Source: Kibdelosporangium philippinense
GTDB lineage: Bacteria > Actinomycetota > Actinomycetes > Mycobacteriales > Pseudonocardiaceae
Direction of reading: 5' to 3'
DNA: 64,000 bases
NCBI RefSeq assembly: GCF_021390435.2
Contig: NZ_JAJVCN010000001.1
Coordinates: forward strand, 3,286,001 to 3,350,000
Position 1 is the first letter of the stretch; each line of letters begins with the position of its first letter. Positions 34,358 through 42,807 of the stretch are shown here, one piece after another. A program made the translations under genes and the position numbers. The notes under the pieces were generated by a model, which was given only the letters and a program-made list of their open reading frames with translations, had not been told where the DNA came from and searched no databases.

Positions 34358-34403
34358 CTCGTGAGTGGTTATTCGTGTTCTAGCACGGATAACCACTCAC
34401 GAG
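34358..34403. repeat. Interspersed palindromic repeat, copy 4
   Basis: A 46-nt palindrome, CTCGTGAGTGGTTA and complement outside, CGTGTT/AGCACG inside. It begins 6 bp after the solenoid gene stop and is followed by CTTTTCT, so this copy could act as the terminator of the secreted block. The next gene starts at 34438. Confidence 0.9.
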
Positions 34404-34437
34404 CTTTTCTGGGCCAGGCTGTGAAAGGCTGGGCCGT

Positions 34438-34962
34438 GTGGACCGATCGTTCGACACGCCAGAACTCCGGGCGTTCCTGGAATCACTGAGTTGGGGCGAA
34501 CTTCTTTCTGGGACCGTGGCGGCGATCGAACGGTTCGGCGTGTTCGTCGCGTTGGACAGAGGACCCGAACATCCGCTCTTTCCTGGAGTTGGTTTCATCG
34601 CCATTCCTGAGCTCTCATGGCGACGCTTCGCGGCAGCTACCGAGATCGTTCAGGTTGGGAAGCGTGTCACCTGCGCGTTCCTTCAGTTCGACACATGGAA
34701 TATGGAAGCCCGGCTGTCGCTGCGAGCGACCCACCCGGATCCGTTCAAGCTGTTCGCTGATCGCGTTGCGGTAGGCGACGAGCTCAGTGGCCGGATCACC
34801 GTGGTGGTGCCGTTTGGTGTCTTCGTTCGAGTCGCTGATGGCGTCGAAGGACTCATCCACCAGCCCAACCCCACGTCGATGATGCCCGGCGACGAGCTCT
34901 CGGTCGTCGTCACTGGCGTCGACCGAGAGCGCCGCCAACTGGCACTACGCAAGTCCGAGTAG
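34438..34962 (+). CDS. S1-domain RNA-binding protein
   Basis: A 174-residue cytosolic protein with two S1/OB-fold segments: residues 20-90 (ELLSGTVAAIERFGVFVALD ... SLRAT) and 108-174 (GDELSGRITVVVPFGVFVRV, GVEGLIHQ, LALRKS). S1 domains bind single-stranded RNA and occur in ribosomal protein S1, RNases and small translation-associated proteins. No partner can be read from context. The GTG at 34438 is the likely start; the preceding repeat copy 4 isolates it from the secreted block. Confidence 0.85.
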   Translation: MDRSFDTPELRAFLESLSWGELLSGTVAAIERFGVFVALDRGPEHPLFPGVGFIAIPELSWRRFAAATEIVQVGKRVTCAFLQFDTWNMEARLSLRATHPDPFKLFADRVAVGDELSGRITVVVPFGVFVRVADGVEGLIHQPNPTSMMPGDELSVVVTGVDRERRQLALRKSE

Positions 34963-35304
34963 GGACACCATCAGTGGCAGTCCAATGAGGATCAGGATCG
35001 CACCGAGGATGTCGAACGAGATCCCGGACCGGATCATCCGGGTGATCGACACCGCACCGGAGCCGTAAACCACAGCGTTCTGTGGCGTGGACACCGGCAG
35101 CATGAACCCGAACGAAGCCGCGGAAGTCGCAGCCAGTGCGGGAATGAACGGATTCGCCCCCGCGGCAACGGCAATGGGGATGATGATCGGCACGACAACG
35201 GAAGCCGACGCCGTATTGCTCGTCGTCTCCGACACGATCACGGCAAGCAGCACCGCGAAGATCGTGATCGTCACCGTGCTCGATCCGCCATGATCGCCTC
35301 CCAT
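34945..35304 (-). pseudogene. Truncated SLC13/DASS-family anion transporter (C-terminal third)
   Basis: A 119-codon remnant. It holds the family's second Ser-Asn-Thr motif (VSETTSNTASASVVVPIIIPIAVA) and the C-terminal signature FMLPVSTPQNAVVYGSGAV used for sodium and carboxylate binding, but the preceding 300 or more residues and about eight helices are missing. An in-frame TGA precedes the first usable ATG by 7 codons, and no transporter sequence is found further upstream. It overlaps the ends of its neighbours on both sides. Confidence 0.8.
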
Positions 35305-35409
35305 CCACGCTGGGTAGATGGTTCAAGAGGGTGGCACAGTGTCCCGATACCCGAAACACCGCCGGGCAATGCGCGGGTTCGTGGCCGTGGCGTTGAAGAA
35401 TGTGGGCTT

Positions 35410-36108
35410 GTGATCAGCGTTCCGAAGGTCCTCGAGCAGCAGCTGCGCACGGCGGATTCCTTGCTTGGCAAGGTCTTGTCCCTGGACTACGCAGTCCACG
35501 TACACGAGGTCTGTCACGAGGAGTTGACGCCGGAGCAGCAGGACCTGTCGGCGATCTACCTGCGTACGGCCAAGGCGCTGTTCGATGGCGAGGCGAGCAT
35601 GACCGCGCTTGCCGATGCGAGTTCCGCACACGCCAAAATCAGGATTTCCGGGAGCCGCCTGGCCGAGGAGATCATGTGGGTCGGCGTTCTGGCAGTCTCC
35701 GTCTGCTGGCAGCGGGAGTTGGTGCGGGAGGGATTGAGCCGCGGTGAGCTGAAGAATGTCACCGTCAAGACGGTCGCTGCCGAGGCGCAGAACGTTGTCC
35801 GGTTGTTCTCCGGGGCGCGGGAGGCGACCTGGCAGTTGGTTCATTTGCTTGAAACCGCCGACCGGGTGGATCCACAGGTGCTCGTCAATCTCATCGACGA
35901 GGTGTCCGCGGAGCAAGCCGCGTTCCTCAAGGTGGAGTATGCCAAGCATGCGTTGGCACGACACCCGGATGCTCGTTATTTCCTAGCGGTGCTTGACGAT
36001 CCTGATCGGTTGCCGCTGGCCGTCGTCGCCAGGCAGGCTCAGCACATGATGGGCCCGGCGGAGGCCATCTGGCAGCTGATCACGCTGGTGGTCTCCATCG
36101 AGCAGTAG
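35410..36108 (+). CDS. Uncharacterised helical protein
   Basis: A 232-residue soluble protein I do not recognise. It reads as almost entirely alpha-helical (LLGKVLSLDYAVHVHEV, EQQDLSAIYLRTAKALFDGEA, RLAEEIMWVGVLAVSVCW, QHMMGPAEAIWQLITLVVS) with no cysteine motif, signal or membrane helix apart from one moderately hydrophobic segment near residue 105. The start is uncertain; a GTG at 35410 is chosen because the upstream part (from 35290) looks non-coding and overlaps the transporter remnant. It may be a regulatory or adaptor protein; no function is assigned. Confidence 0.55.
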   Translation: MISVPKVLEQQLRTADSLLGKVLSLDYAVHVHEVCHEELTPEQQDLSAIYLRTAKALFDGEASMTALADASSAHAKIRISGSRLAEEIMWVGVLAVSVCWQRELVREGLSRGELKNVTVKTVAAEAQNVVRLFSGAREATWQLVHLLETADRVDPQVLVNLIDEVSAEQAAFLKVEYAKHALARHPDARYFLAVLDDPDRLPLAVVARQAQHMMGPAEAIWQLITLVVSIEQ

Positions 36109-36412
36109 GAACGTCCGCAGTGGCCGCGCATCCGGTCCACCAATTCAACTATTGCGTTCCGCGCATCCATTCGCATCTTTCGCAGGCGTTTCCGCACGCT
36201 CCGCGCGGCGCACAATGGGCGTTCGGTCACCTCTTCGTTTTGTTCCATGCCAGCCAGTCTGCTCCCGTTCGGGCATAGGCCCACAGTACACGATTAGGTG
36301 ATGCCATTGACGCAAGAACACCCACTAACTTATCGCAGTCATCTCCCGATTTGGCGGGATTCAATGGCGAATCCAGAAATGGGATTTCCACATTACCCGA
36401 GAGAATAGAGTC
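36109..36412. other. Intergenic region upstream of the DUF5753 regulator
   Basis: A 304-bp gap. The right part (36250-36412) is clearly AT-richer and likely holds the promoter of the regulator. On the minus strand a possible small frame runs from an ATG at 36248 to 36039 (basic, MEQNEEVTERPLC ... ), but it overlaps the 3' end of the preceding gene by 70 bp and I cannot support it as a gene. Confidence 0.4.
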
Positions 36413-37225
36413 ATGGCAGGCCTCACCCCGGAACCCAACTATTACGGCAGACAACTCCAGCGCGAGGTGAAAAGACTCCGCGAACAGGCCAGGCTTACCC
36501 AGGAGGAGGCTGGCGAGCTCGTCCACATGGAGTTCAAGAAACTCAGCCGGATCGAGCGCCGCCAGCTGCCGACCTACCACGAACTGGTCATGCTTCTCGA
36601 CGCGTACGGCGTCTTGGCCTGCGACTACGGGCCATACATCGAACTGTGGGAGTTGGCGAAGCAGCGCCCGTGGTGGCGCGACTTCCACCTCGAGGACACG
36701 CGCTACGTCCGGATGGAGGATGAGGCGGACACCAAATACGAGTTCCAGCTCGGGCATATTCCAACCCTGTTGCAGACCGAGGAATACGCCGAGCTGTCCA
36801 TCAACGCAAGCAAACGCTCGGTCAGGAAGTTCACCGACCTGCGGATGCGTCAGCAGGAGCGCCTCACCAGCGATCCTCGGCTGCAATTGCAGGCGCTGAT
36901 CCACGCGCCGGTACTACACCAGGGGGTGAATCGGGAGCAGATGAATCTCCTCATCGAGAGAGCCGAATTGCCGAACGTGACAATTCAGATCGTGCCGCAA
37001 CGAAATACTCTACATGACGGCCTGCACGGCTCCGTGATTTTGTTGTCCTTCGACGACCTCAACGAGCCGGACGCGGCTTTCTCCGAAACCCTGGTCGGCC
37101 TGCAGGAGACACAGGATCCGGAACGCACGGCAACCATCCGGCACGCGCTCGACCGCATCAGCGAGCAGGCGATGAGCCCGGAGGAAACCCTGGCGTGCCT
37201 GAAATCGGCGAGGCCCGCGCTCTGA
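36413..37225 (+). CDS. XRE-family regulator with DUF5753 domain
   Basis: A 270-residue actinobacterial regulator: N-terminal helix-turn-helix (REQARLTQEEAGELVHMEFKK, residues 23-43) and the DUF5753 domain from about 90 (YEFQLGHIPTLLQTEEYAEL ... LHQGVNREQM ... NVTIQIVP ... GSVILLSFDD). Relatives control development and secreted products and are usually paired with a small DUF397 protein, but none is visible here. It is followed by the secreted subtilase gene 80 bp on, which it might control (inference). Confidence 0.92.
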   Translation: MAGLTPEPNYYGRQLQREVKRLREQARLTQEEAGELVHMEFKKLSRIERRQLPTYHELVMLLDAYGVLACDYGPYIELWELAKQRPWWRDFHLEDTRYVRMEDEADTKYEFQLGHIPTLLQTEEYAELSINASKRSVRKFTDLRMRQQERLTSDPRLQLQALIHAPVLHQGVNREQMNLLIERAELPNVTIQIVPQRNTLHDGLHGSVILLSFDDLNEPDAAFSETLVGLQETQDPERTATIRHALDRISEQAMSPEETLACLKSARPAL

Positions 37226-37305
37226 CCAGAGTGCTCCGTCCGGCCCTTGTGGACCCCTGAACAGCGCATTACTGTCCGCGACACAGTGATCACCTGGAGG
37301 AACCT

Positions 37306-40300
37306 GTGCGCGGTCGGCATCGGGGCCCAGTCGCTGGGGCCATGGTTATCGCTTTGATAGCAACGTTTTCATCGCCACCAGGGCACGCCGCTCCGGCACG
37401 GACGCAGGCTGAGGCGATCATCCTGCTCACGGGTGATCGGGTTTTCCTTTCAGGACAAGGAACTCCCCGATACCTTCAGCCCGCGCCCGGCCGGGAGCGG
37501 CACAACTTCTCGGTGTACCAGTCAAAGGGACATACCTACGTCGTCCCTGCCGACGCGATGCCGTTGCTGGCCAAGGGTGTGCTCGACGAGCGCCTTTTCG
37601 ACGTGACCGAGCTGCGGCTGAATGGCCACGTCAAGGGCACGGTCCCGGTGATCGTGCAGTACGAAGCCGGGCGCAGGCCACTGACCGCGCAGGTCACAAA
37701 ACTATTGCCGAGCATCGACGCGGTCGCCCTCAAAACCCGGGGCTCCGACGTGTGGGAGACCGCGAAATCCGGCAGTGCCAAGAAAGTCTGGCTGGACGCC
37801 ACCCGCAAGGCCACGCTTGATCAGAGTGTCCGGCAGATCGGCGCCCCCGCGGCGTGGCAAGCCGCATACACCGGCAAGGGCATAAAGGTCGCGGTGCTGG
37901 ACACGGGCGTCGACCAGACACACCCGGACCTGGCCACACAGGAGATCGCCGAGAAAAACTTCTCCAGTTCACGCGACAACGTCGACCGGTACGGCCATGG
38001 CACCCATGTGGCATCGATCGTCGCGGGGACCGGCGCCAAGTCGGGAGGGAAATATCGTGGTGTGGCGCCGGATGCCAAGATCCTGGACGTCAAAGTGCTC
38101 GGGGACAACGGTTCCGGCACGGACTCCGGAATCATCGCGGGCATGCAGTGGGCGGCCGAGCAAGGCGCCGATGTGATCAACATGAGCCTCGGCTCCTTCG
38201 ACGGCCCAGAGGTCGACCCGCTCGAAGAGGCCGTGAACACGTTGTCCGCCAAGTACGGCACGCTGTTCGTGATCGCGGCGGGCAACTTCGGGCCTGGCGA
38301 CGGCACAATCGATTCGCCGGGCAGTGCCGATGCGGCATTGACGGTCGGCGCGGTCGATCGTGCCAACAAGATCGCTGATTTCTCCGGCCGTGGCCCCCGT
38401 GACGGCGGCGGCATGATCAAGCCGGACATCACAGCCCCTGGCGTGGACATCATGGCCGCGCTACACGCGGCTGGGCGGATAGGTGAGCCGATCGTCGACG
38501 GATACACAGCGCTGTCGGGCACATCGATGGCCGCGCCACACGTGGCGGGCGCGGCTGCTTTGCTTGCACAGCAACATCCTTCGCTGAGCGGCAGCCAACT
38601 CAAGGCGCGCCTGGTCGGGTCGAGCACGCCGACTCCAGGCCTGACGCCGTTCGAGCAAGGCGCCGGAAGAGTTGATTCGGCGGCAGCGTTGAAGCAGACC
38701 GTGGACGCCCGGCCGACCAGTGCGAGCTTCGGCCAACACCGCTGGCCGCACAGCAATCAACCCGCGGTGACCAAGGAAATCACGTACACCAACGATAGCT
38801 CTGAGCCAGTCACGCTTGACCTGACAATGGAAACCAACGCACCGGCGAACCTGTTCACGATATCACCGGCACAGCTTGTGGTTCCCGCCCGCTCCAAGGC
38901 AACCGCGGTCGCAGCGGCGGACATCCGCAACGTTCCCGATGGCGGCCAGTTCGGTGGCGCGATCGTGGCAACCGGTGGCGGACAACAAGTACGGACCGCG
39001 ATCGAGGTCGAGCTCGAAGTCGAGAGTTACGATCTGACGCTGAACGCGATCGCCCGCAGCGGAGAACACGCGGACTTCGCATCGGCCTACCTGATCAATG
39101 TGGACACTGGCGACCGGATCTTCCCCGAAGCCACTGTGGACGGCAAGCTTGTCCAACGGTTACCAAGGGGACGCTACATCCTGTCCGGTTCCGTGCTCGG
39201 ACACGATCCGTACACGCATGACGTGCTGAACTATCCGGACCTCACAATCACCGGGCCCGCGACGATCGATCTGGACGCACGACTGACCAAACCGGTATCG
39301 ATCACCCTCCCCACCGAGAAGCCAGTCACGTTGTCGTTGCTGCAGACCGGATTCGAACGTAAGACCGAAAAGGACAGTTTCAAGGTCTCGAACCTGTCAT
39401 TGGGCGGCGACATCGACCACATCGGACTCGCGCAACTCGGGCCAGATTCCGACGAGATACTCGGCCAGCTCAGTACAAGTTGGACAGTCGAGAACGACTT
39501 CTACGGCCTGGCCTGGTACACAAAGGGCAGTTTCCCCTCAGGCATCACCAAAGAAGTTCAACCGAGCGAGCTCGCAACCGTGAAGGTCGACGCGGGACCG
39601 CTGTTGCCCGGCCAGTCCGCACTGATCGGCGCGACGTCCTCGCCGCGAGACCAAGGCAACTGGGGCCTTGGCGCCCTTGGTACCTTCGCCCCGCCCGGAA
39701 TCCGCACCGAGTATTACGGTGGTGAGAACGCGGACTGGGCGCGTCGGATGACCGTGTCGGACAGCAACGGTTATCAGGGTGGAGTGGACGGTCCACTCAG
39801 GACATACGTCCCCGGCAAAGCGTACACAGAGTCGTTCTACCGTGGCGTTTTCGGTCCGTCCTTCTCGGACAACAGGACAGACCCATGGGTTCAGCAACGC
39901 GGCGATTCGTTGATCGCCCACGTCCCACTTTTCGGTGACGGCGCAGGCAACGCCGGATTCTCGACGGCCTCAGAGGCCACGACGAAACTGTATCGCGACG
40001 GGGAACTGATGGCCGAAAGCCCGGATACCGGGTTCGTACGCATGGTCGTCCCGCGAGGATCAGCCAAGTACCAGCTCACCGCGGAAGCCACCCGCGCGGG
40101 TTACAGCAAGTCAACGCATGTGGCCGCGTCGTGGACCTTCACCTCCGACCACAGTTCGGGTATCACGGCGTTGCCCGTGTCGGCGATCCGGTACACGCCG
40201 AAGCTCGACGCGTCGGACAAGGCCAAAACCGGAATCCTGTTCGCGGTACCGATCCAGGCGCAGCCCCAGGCCGCAACAACGTCCAAACCTCGGCTGACGT

Positions 40301-40476
40301 CGACTGAGGTCTCCTACGACCGCGGCGCGACCTGGCAGCAAGCCGCGCTGTTCGGCGACTTCCTGCTGCTGTACCACCCGCCGGGCGCTGCCTCGGTGTC
40401 GTTCCGCGCCAGCGCGGCCGACGACGCGGGCAACAAGGTCGAGCAGACGATCATTGACGCCTACCTGTTGGTTTGA
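37306..40476 (+). CDS. Secreted subtilisin-family (S8) serine protease, large
   Basis: A 1056-residue exported protease. A signal peptide (to about residue 29) and a propeptide (to about 180) precede the catalytic domain with the full S8 triad: D199 (VAVLDTGVD), H231 (GHGTHVASIVAG) and S407 (SGTSMAAPHVAG), plus oxyanion N327 (AAGNFGP). From about 470 it continues with about 590 residues of beta-rich extracellular domains without a recognised name. Start GTG 37306 has GGAGG 5 nt upstream. It degrades extracellular protein. Its 3' end overlaps the convergent thioesterase gene by 26 bp. Confidence 0.94.
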   Translation: MRGRHRGPVAGAMVIALIATFSSPPGHAAPARTQAEAIILLTGDRVFLSGQGTPRYLQPAPGRERHNFSVYQSKGHTYVVPADAMPLLAKGVLDERLFDVTELRLNGHVKGTVPVIVQYEAGRRPLTAQVTKLLPSIDAVALKTRGSDVWETAKSGSAKKVWLDATRKATLDQSVRQIGAPAAWQAAYTGKGIKVAVLDTGVDQTHPDLATQEIAEKNFSSSRDNVDRYGHGTHVASIVAGTGAKSGGKYRGVAPDAKILDVKVLGDNGSGTDSGIIAGMQWAAEQGADVINMSLGSFDGPEVDPLEEAVNTLSAKYGTLFVIAAGNFGPGDGTIDSPGSADAALTVGAVDRANKIADFSGRGPRDGGGMIKPDITAPGVDIMAALHAAGRIGEPIVDGYTALSGTSMAAPHVAGAAALLAQQHPSLSGSQLKARLVGSSTPTPGLTPFEQGAGRVDSAAALKQTVDARPTSASFGQHRWPHSNQPAVTKEITYTNDSSEPVTLDLTMETNAPANLFTISPAQLVVPARSKATAVAAADIRNVPDGGQFGGAIVATGGGQQVRTAIEVELEVESYDLTLNAIARSGEHADFASAYLINVDTGDRIFPEATVDGKLVQRLPRGRYILSGSVLGHDPYTHDVLNYPDLTITGPATIDLDARLTKPVSITLPTEKPVTLSLLQTGFERKTEKDSFKVSNLSLGGDIDHIGLAQLGPDSDEILGQLSTSWTVENDFYGLAWYTKGSFPSGITKEVQPSELATVKVDAGPLLPGQSALIGATSSPRDQGNWGLGALGTFAPPGIRTEYYGGENADWARRMTVSDSNGYQGGVDGPLRTYVPGKAYTESFYRGVFGPSFSDNRTDPWVQQRGDSLIAHVPLFGDGAGNAGFSTASEATTKLYRDGELMAESPDTGFVRMVVPRGSAKYQLTAEATRAGYSKSTHVAASWTFTSDHSSGITALPVSAIRYTPKLDASDKAKTGILFAVPIQAQPQAATTSKPRLTSTEVSYDRGATWQQAALFGDFLLLYHPPGAASVSFRASAADDAGNKVEQTIIDAYLLV

Positions 40477-40852
40477 CGGCAGTTCCCTGGGCGACCGCGC
40501 ACAGCTCATCATCGGAGTAGACGTCACACCGGCAGGTCGCCCGGGAACCGCTGGACTGAACCACCCTCGCCTCCGCGCGCAGCGTGCGCCCACCAGCAGG
40601 CCGGACATAGTCGATCGAAAAACCGGCGGTGAGCAGAGCCGGTCCCAGCACAGAGCCCGCGGCGAAAGTGAGCGTGTTGTCCGCCGCGTAGGCCACAACG
40701 CCCCCGTGCAAGTAACCGTTTTGCTGGCGAAGGTCGTCCCGTGCGTCGATCTCGATGACCGCCTCCCCTGAACCGAACGCCATCAGCCGCGCGCCGACCA
40801 GCACACTGAACGGTTGGCCCGCCAAACCCTTCCGCGCGTCGTCGAAATTCAT
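40451..40852 (-). CDS. PaaI-family hotdog thioesterase
   Basis: A 133-residue hotdog-fold protein with the PaaI motif NGYLHGGVVAYAADNTLTFAA (HGG plus the catalytic Asp/Asn region) and the usual final strand EARVVQSSGSRATCRCDVY. It hydrolyses acyl- or aroyl-CoA thioesters, possibly phenylacetyl- or hydroxyphenyl-type. It is divergent from a MarR repressor 68 bp away, and the shared gap holds a palindrome, so MarR probably controls both. MarR/thioesterase pairs often respond to aromatic acids. Confidence 0.88.
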   Translation of the reverse strand: MNFDDARKGLAGQPFSVLVGARLMAFGSGEAVIEIDARDDLRQQNGYLHGGVVAYAADNTLTFAAGSVLGPALLTAGFSIDYVRPAGGRTLRAEARVVQSSGSRATCRCDVYSDDELCAVAQGTAVKPTGRRQ

Positions 40853-40860
40853 CCCATCCC

Positions 40861-40882
40861 CTCACTTCACTACTGAAGTGAG
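40861..40882. promoter_or_regulatory. Palindromic MarR operator between thioesterase and MarR genes
   Basis: Perfect 9-bp arms CTCACTTCA and TGAAGTGAG around CTAC. It begins 8 bp upstream of the thioesterase start and ends 38 bp upstream of the MarR start, ideally placed to repress both divergent promoters. Confidence 0.8.
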
Positions 40883-40920
40883 GATGTGCCCGGCGTGGTT
40901 CTTTGTCAATATCTGGAGCC

Positions 40921-41346
40921 ATGGCGGACGAGCGGCTGTACTTCCAGCTCCAGCGAGCGGCACACCACCTGCGCGTCGCGGCTGACCGGCGATGCATGGG
41001 AGCAGCCGGAATCACCACGGCCCAACTGGGCGCACTGTTCGCCGTCCAGCAACAACCAGGCGTGACCCAGCAGGAACTGGCGCACACCCTCGGACAACGC
41101 GAGTCCGCGATCACCTCGATGGTCACGCGACTCGTGGACGCGGGCCTGATCAGCAAGAGGACTCATCCCCGCCAATACCGTGCGATCGCCTTGGAGCTCA
41201 CCGCGTCCGGCAAACGAGCGCTTGACCGAGTCCGCCCGGCGATGGACGAGTTCAACGAGCAGATGCGCGCAGCCATCGGCGCCGACAAGTTCACCGAGAC
41301 AGCGGAAGCATTGGCCCGATTGGACCAATGGTTCGAGGCCACCTAA
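40921..41346 (+). CDS. MarR-family transcriptional regulator
   Basis: A 141-residue winged-helix regulator: LGALFAVQQQPGVTQQELAHTL, then the recognition helix RESAITSMVTRLVDAGLISKRTHPRQYR and the wing. The ATG at 40921 gives the standard length (141); an ATG at 40903 would add six residues. It is divergent from the PaaI thioesterase, with a 22-bp palindrome between. Ligands of relatives are usually phenolic acids; which one here is unknown. Confidence 0.93.
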   Translation: MADERLYFQLQRAAHHLRVAADRRCMGAAGITTAQLGALFAVQQQPGVTQQELAHTLGQRESAITSMVTRLVDAGLISKRTHPRQYRAIALELTASGKRALDRVRPAMDEFNEQMRAAIGADKFTETAEALARLDQWFEAT

Positions 41347-41728
41347 AGCCGTGTCCACCGTTGCGACACACTGAAACACACGCTCCGACACCATGAGTTG
41401 CACGTTCCGGCACAGCGAGATCGCTGGGCGGTCGGCGCTACATCGAGGAGCGGCGAGCCAGGGAATGCCCGCTGCCGGTCAAGGGCATCGGTATGCCGGA
41501 GTGGTGAACATGGTGTGCTGGAACGGTCGACACGATGTGCCGCAACGGTCGACACGGTATGCCGGAGTGGTGGACACGATGTGCCGGAGTGGTGGACACG
41601 GTGTGTCGGAACGGTGGACACGGTGTGCTGGAACGGTCATCTTGGGGTGTTGGAATGGTGGACACGCCGGGTTTTTGCCCATATTCGGGGTCTGTTGCCT
41701 TTGATTCACGCTCAGTAAGGTCGGAGGT
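41347..41728. other. Gap between MarR and SGNH genes, dominated by tandem repeats
   Basis: A 382-bp region with no gene I can support, although several frames stay open through it because of the repeat. It holds the 22-bp tandem array at 41494-41669, an inverted unit-like sequence (GTGTCCACCGTTGCGACAC) at 41352-41370, and at its right end the promoter and Shine-Dalgarno (GGAGG) of the SGNH hydrolase gene. Confidence 0.7.
41494..41669. repeat. Eight tandem 22-bp repeats (minisatellite)
   Basis: Eight units of exactly 22 bp run head to tail from 41494, with consensus TGCCGGAGTGGTGGACACGG plus TG. Units 4 and 5 (41560-41603) are nearly identical; units 3, 7 and 8 are diverged. The unit length is not a multiple of three, and there are no spacers, so it is neither coding nor CRISPR. 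Confidence 0.93.
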
Positions 41729-42790
41729 ATGAAACTCTGGCGACTCGGTCTTGCCCTGGCTGTCGGTCTCTCCATCGCCGCGGCGGCCCCCGCGCAGGCT
41801 GAATCGAACGGCGGCGTGCGCGTCATGCCGCTTGGCGACTCGATCACTGACGGCTGGAACGTCCAAGGTGGATATCGGGTCGGTTTATGGCAACGCGCCA
41901 CCGGCCGGTACACAGTGGACTTCGTCGGGTCCGGCTTCAACGGCCCCGCCAGCCTTGGCGACCACGATCACGAAGGCCATCCTGGCTGGCGGATCGACGA
42001 ACTGGACAACAACATCGTGTCGTGGATCCGCTCGGCCAATCCACGGACCGTGCTGTTGCACATCGGCACCAACGATGTGAACCAGGACCACGACATGGCC
42101 AACGCCCCGGCGAGGCTTGGCGCGTTGATCGACAAGATCCGGGCGAACGCCCCGCTCGCGGAGATCTTCGTCGCCCAGTTGACCCCGGAGGTCAACCCGG
42201 CGTGGGAGGCTCGGATCCGGACGTTCAACGCCGCTGTCCCCGGCGTGGTCGCGGCTAAAGGTCCGAGGACTCACCTCGTTGACATGCACACCGGGCTCAC
42301 TGAGGCGGATCTCGCGGACGGCGTGCACCCCAATGAGGCGGGGTACGACAAGATGGCCGCCCGATGGATCGCCGCGCTGGAGAAGGTGCCAGGCAGCCTG
42401 CGCCACATCCTCGAACCGCCGGTCAACGAGGACGCTGTGCTGTCGAACCCGCAGTCGAAGCGGTGCATGGATGTCGCGGGCGGCGGCAACGGGCCAGGTT
42501 CGCAGATCATCATCTGGGACTGTCACGGCGGCGCGAACCAGCACTGGGTCCGGACCACCGCCCGTGAACTGCGCGTTTACGGCGACCGCTGCCTTGACGT
42601 GAGCAACGGCGCCAAGATCCAGCTCTGCAACGGCTCCCCGGGGCAGCAATTCGTGTTCGCCAGCAACGGGTCCATTGTGAACGCGTCAGGCAAGTGTGTT
42701 GACGTCACGCAAAGCGGCACCGAGAACGGCACCCACGTGCAACTCCACCGGTGCAACGGGACAGGCGCGCAGGTCTGGTCCGTGAGGTAG
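41729..42790 (+). CDS. Secreted SGNH/GDSL hydrolase with ricin-B lectin domain
   Basis: A 353-residue exported enzyme. Signal peptide 1-24 (AQA cleavage). The SGNH domain (28-215) has the block I serine S38 (PLGDSITDG), block III GTND (N115) and block V D197/H200 (DGVHPNEAG). From about 225 a CBM13-type trefoil follows with typical features (RCMDVAGGGNGPGSQIIIWDC, QHWVRT, RCLDVSNGAKIQLCNG, KCVDVTQSGTENGTHVQLHRC). Such enzymes remove acetyl or acyl groups from carbohydrates, and the lectin targets a polysaccharide. GGAGG precedes the ATG by 3 nt. Confidence 0.93.
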   Translation: MKLWRLGLALAVGLSIAAAAPAQAESNGGVRVMPLGDSITDGWNVQGGYRVGLWQRATGRYTVDFVGSGFNGPASLGDHDHEGHPGWRIDELDNNIVSWIRSANPRTVLLHIGTNDVNQDHDMANAPARLGALIDKIRANAPLAEIFVAQLTPEVNPAWEARIRTFNAAVPGVVAAKGPRTHLVDMHTGLTEADLADGVHPNEAGYDKMAARWIAALEKVPGSLRHILEPPVNEDAVLSNPQSKRCMDVAGGGNGPGSQIIIWDCHGGANQHWVRTTARELRVYGDRCLDVSNGAKIQLCNGSPGQQFVFASNGSIVNASGKCVDVTQSGTENGTHVQLHRCNGTGAQVWSVR

Positions 42791-42807
42791 ATCCACAAGC
42801 GGGCGTC

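Noticed and set aside
36039..36248. A small basic protein on the minus strand
   Set aside because: It overlaps the preceding gene by 70 bp, lacks a ribosome site and matches nothing I know; not a DUF397 partner.
41494..41669. 22-bp repeats as a CRISPR array
   Set aside because: Units are head to tail with no spacers, and no cas genes are near.
41393..41718. Open frames through the 22-bp repeats as a repeat protein
   Set aside because: Several frames are open on both strands because the unit lacks stops; the 22-bp period is not a multiple of three, and no ribosome site was found.
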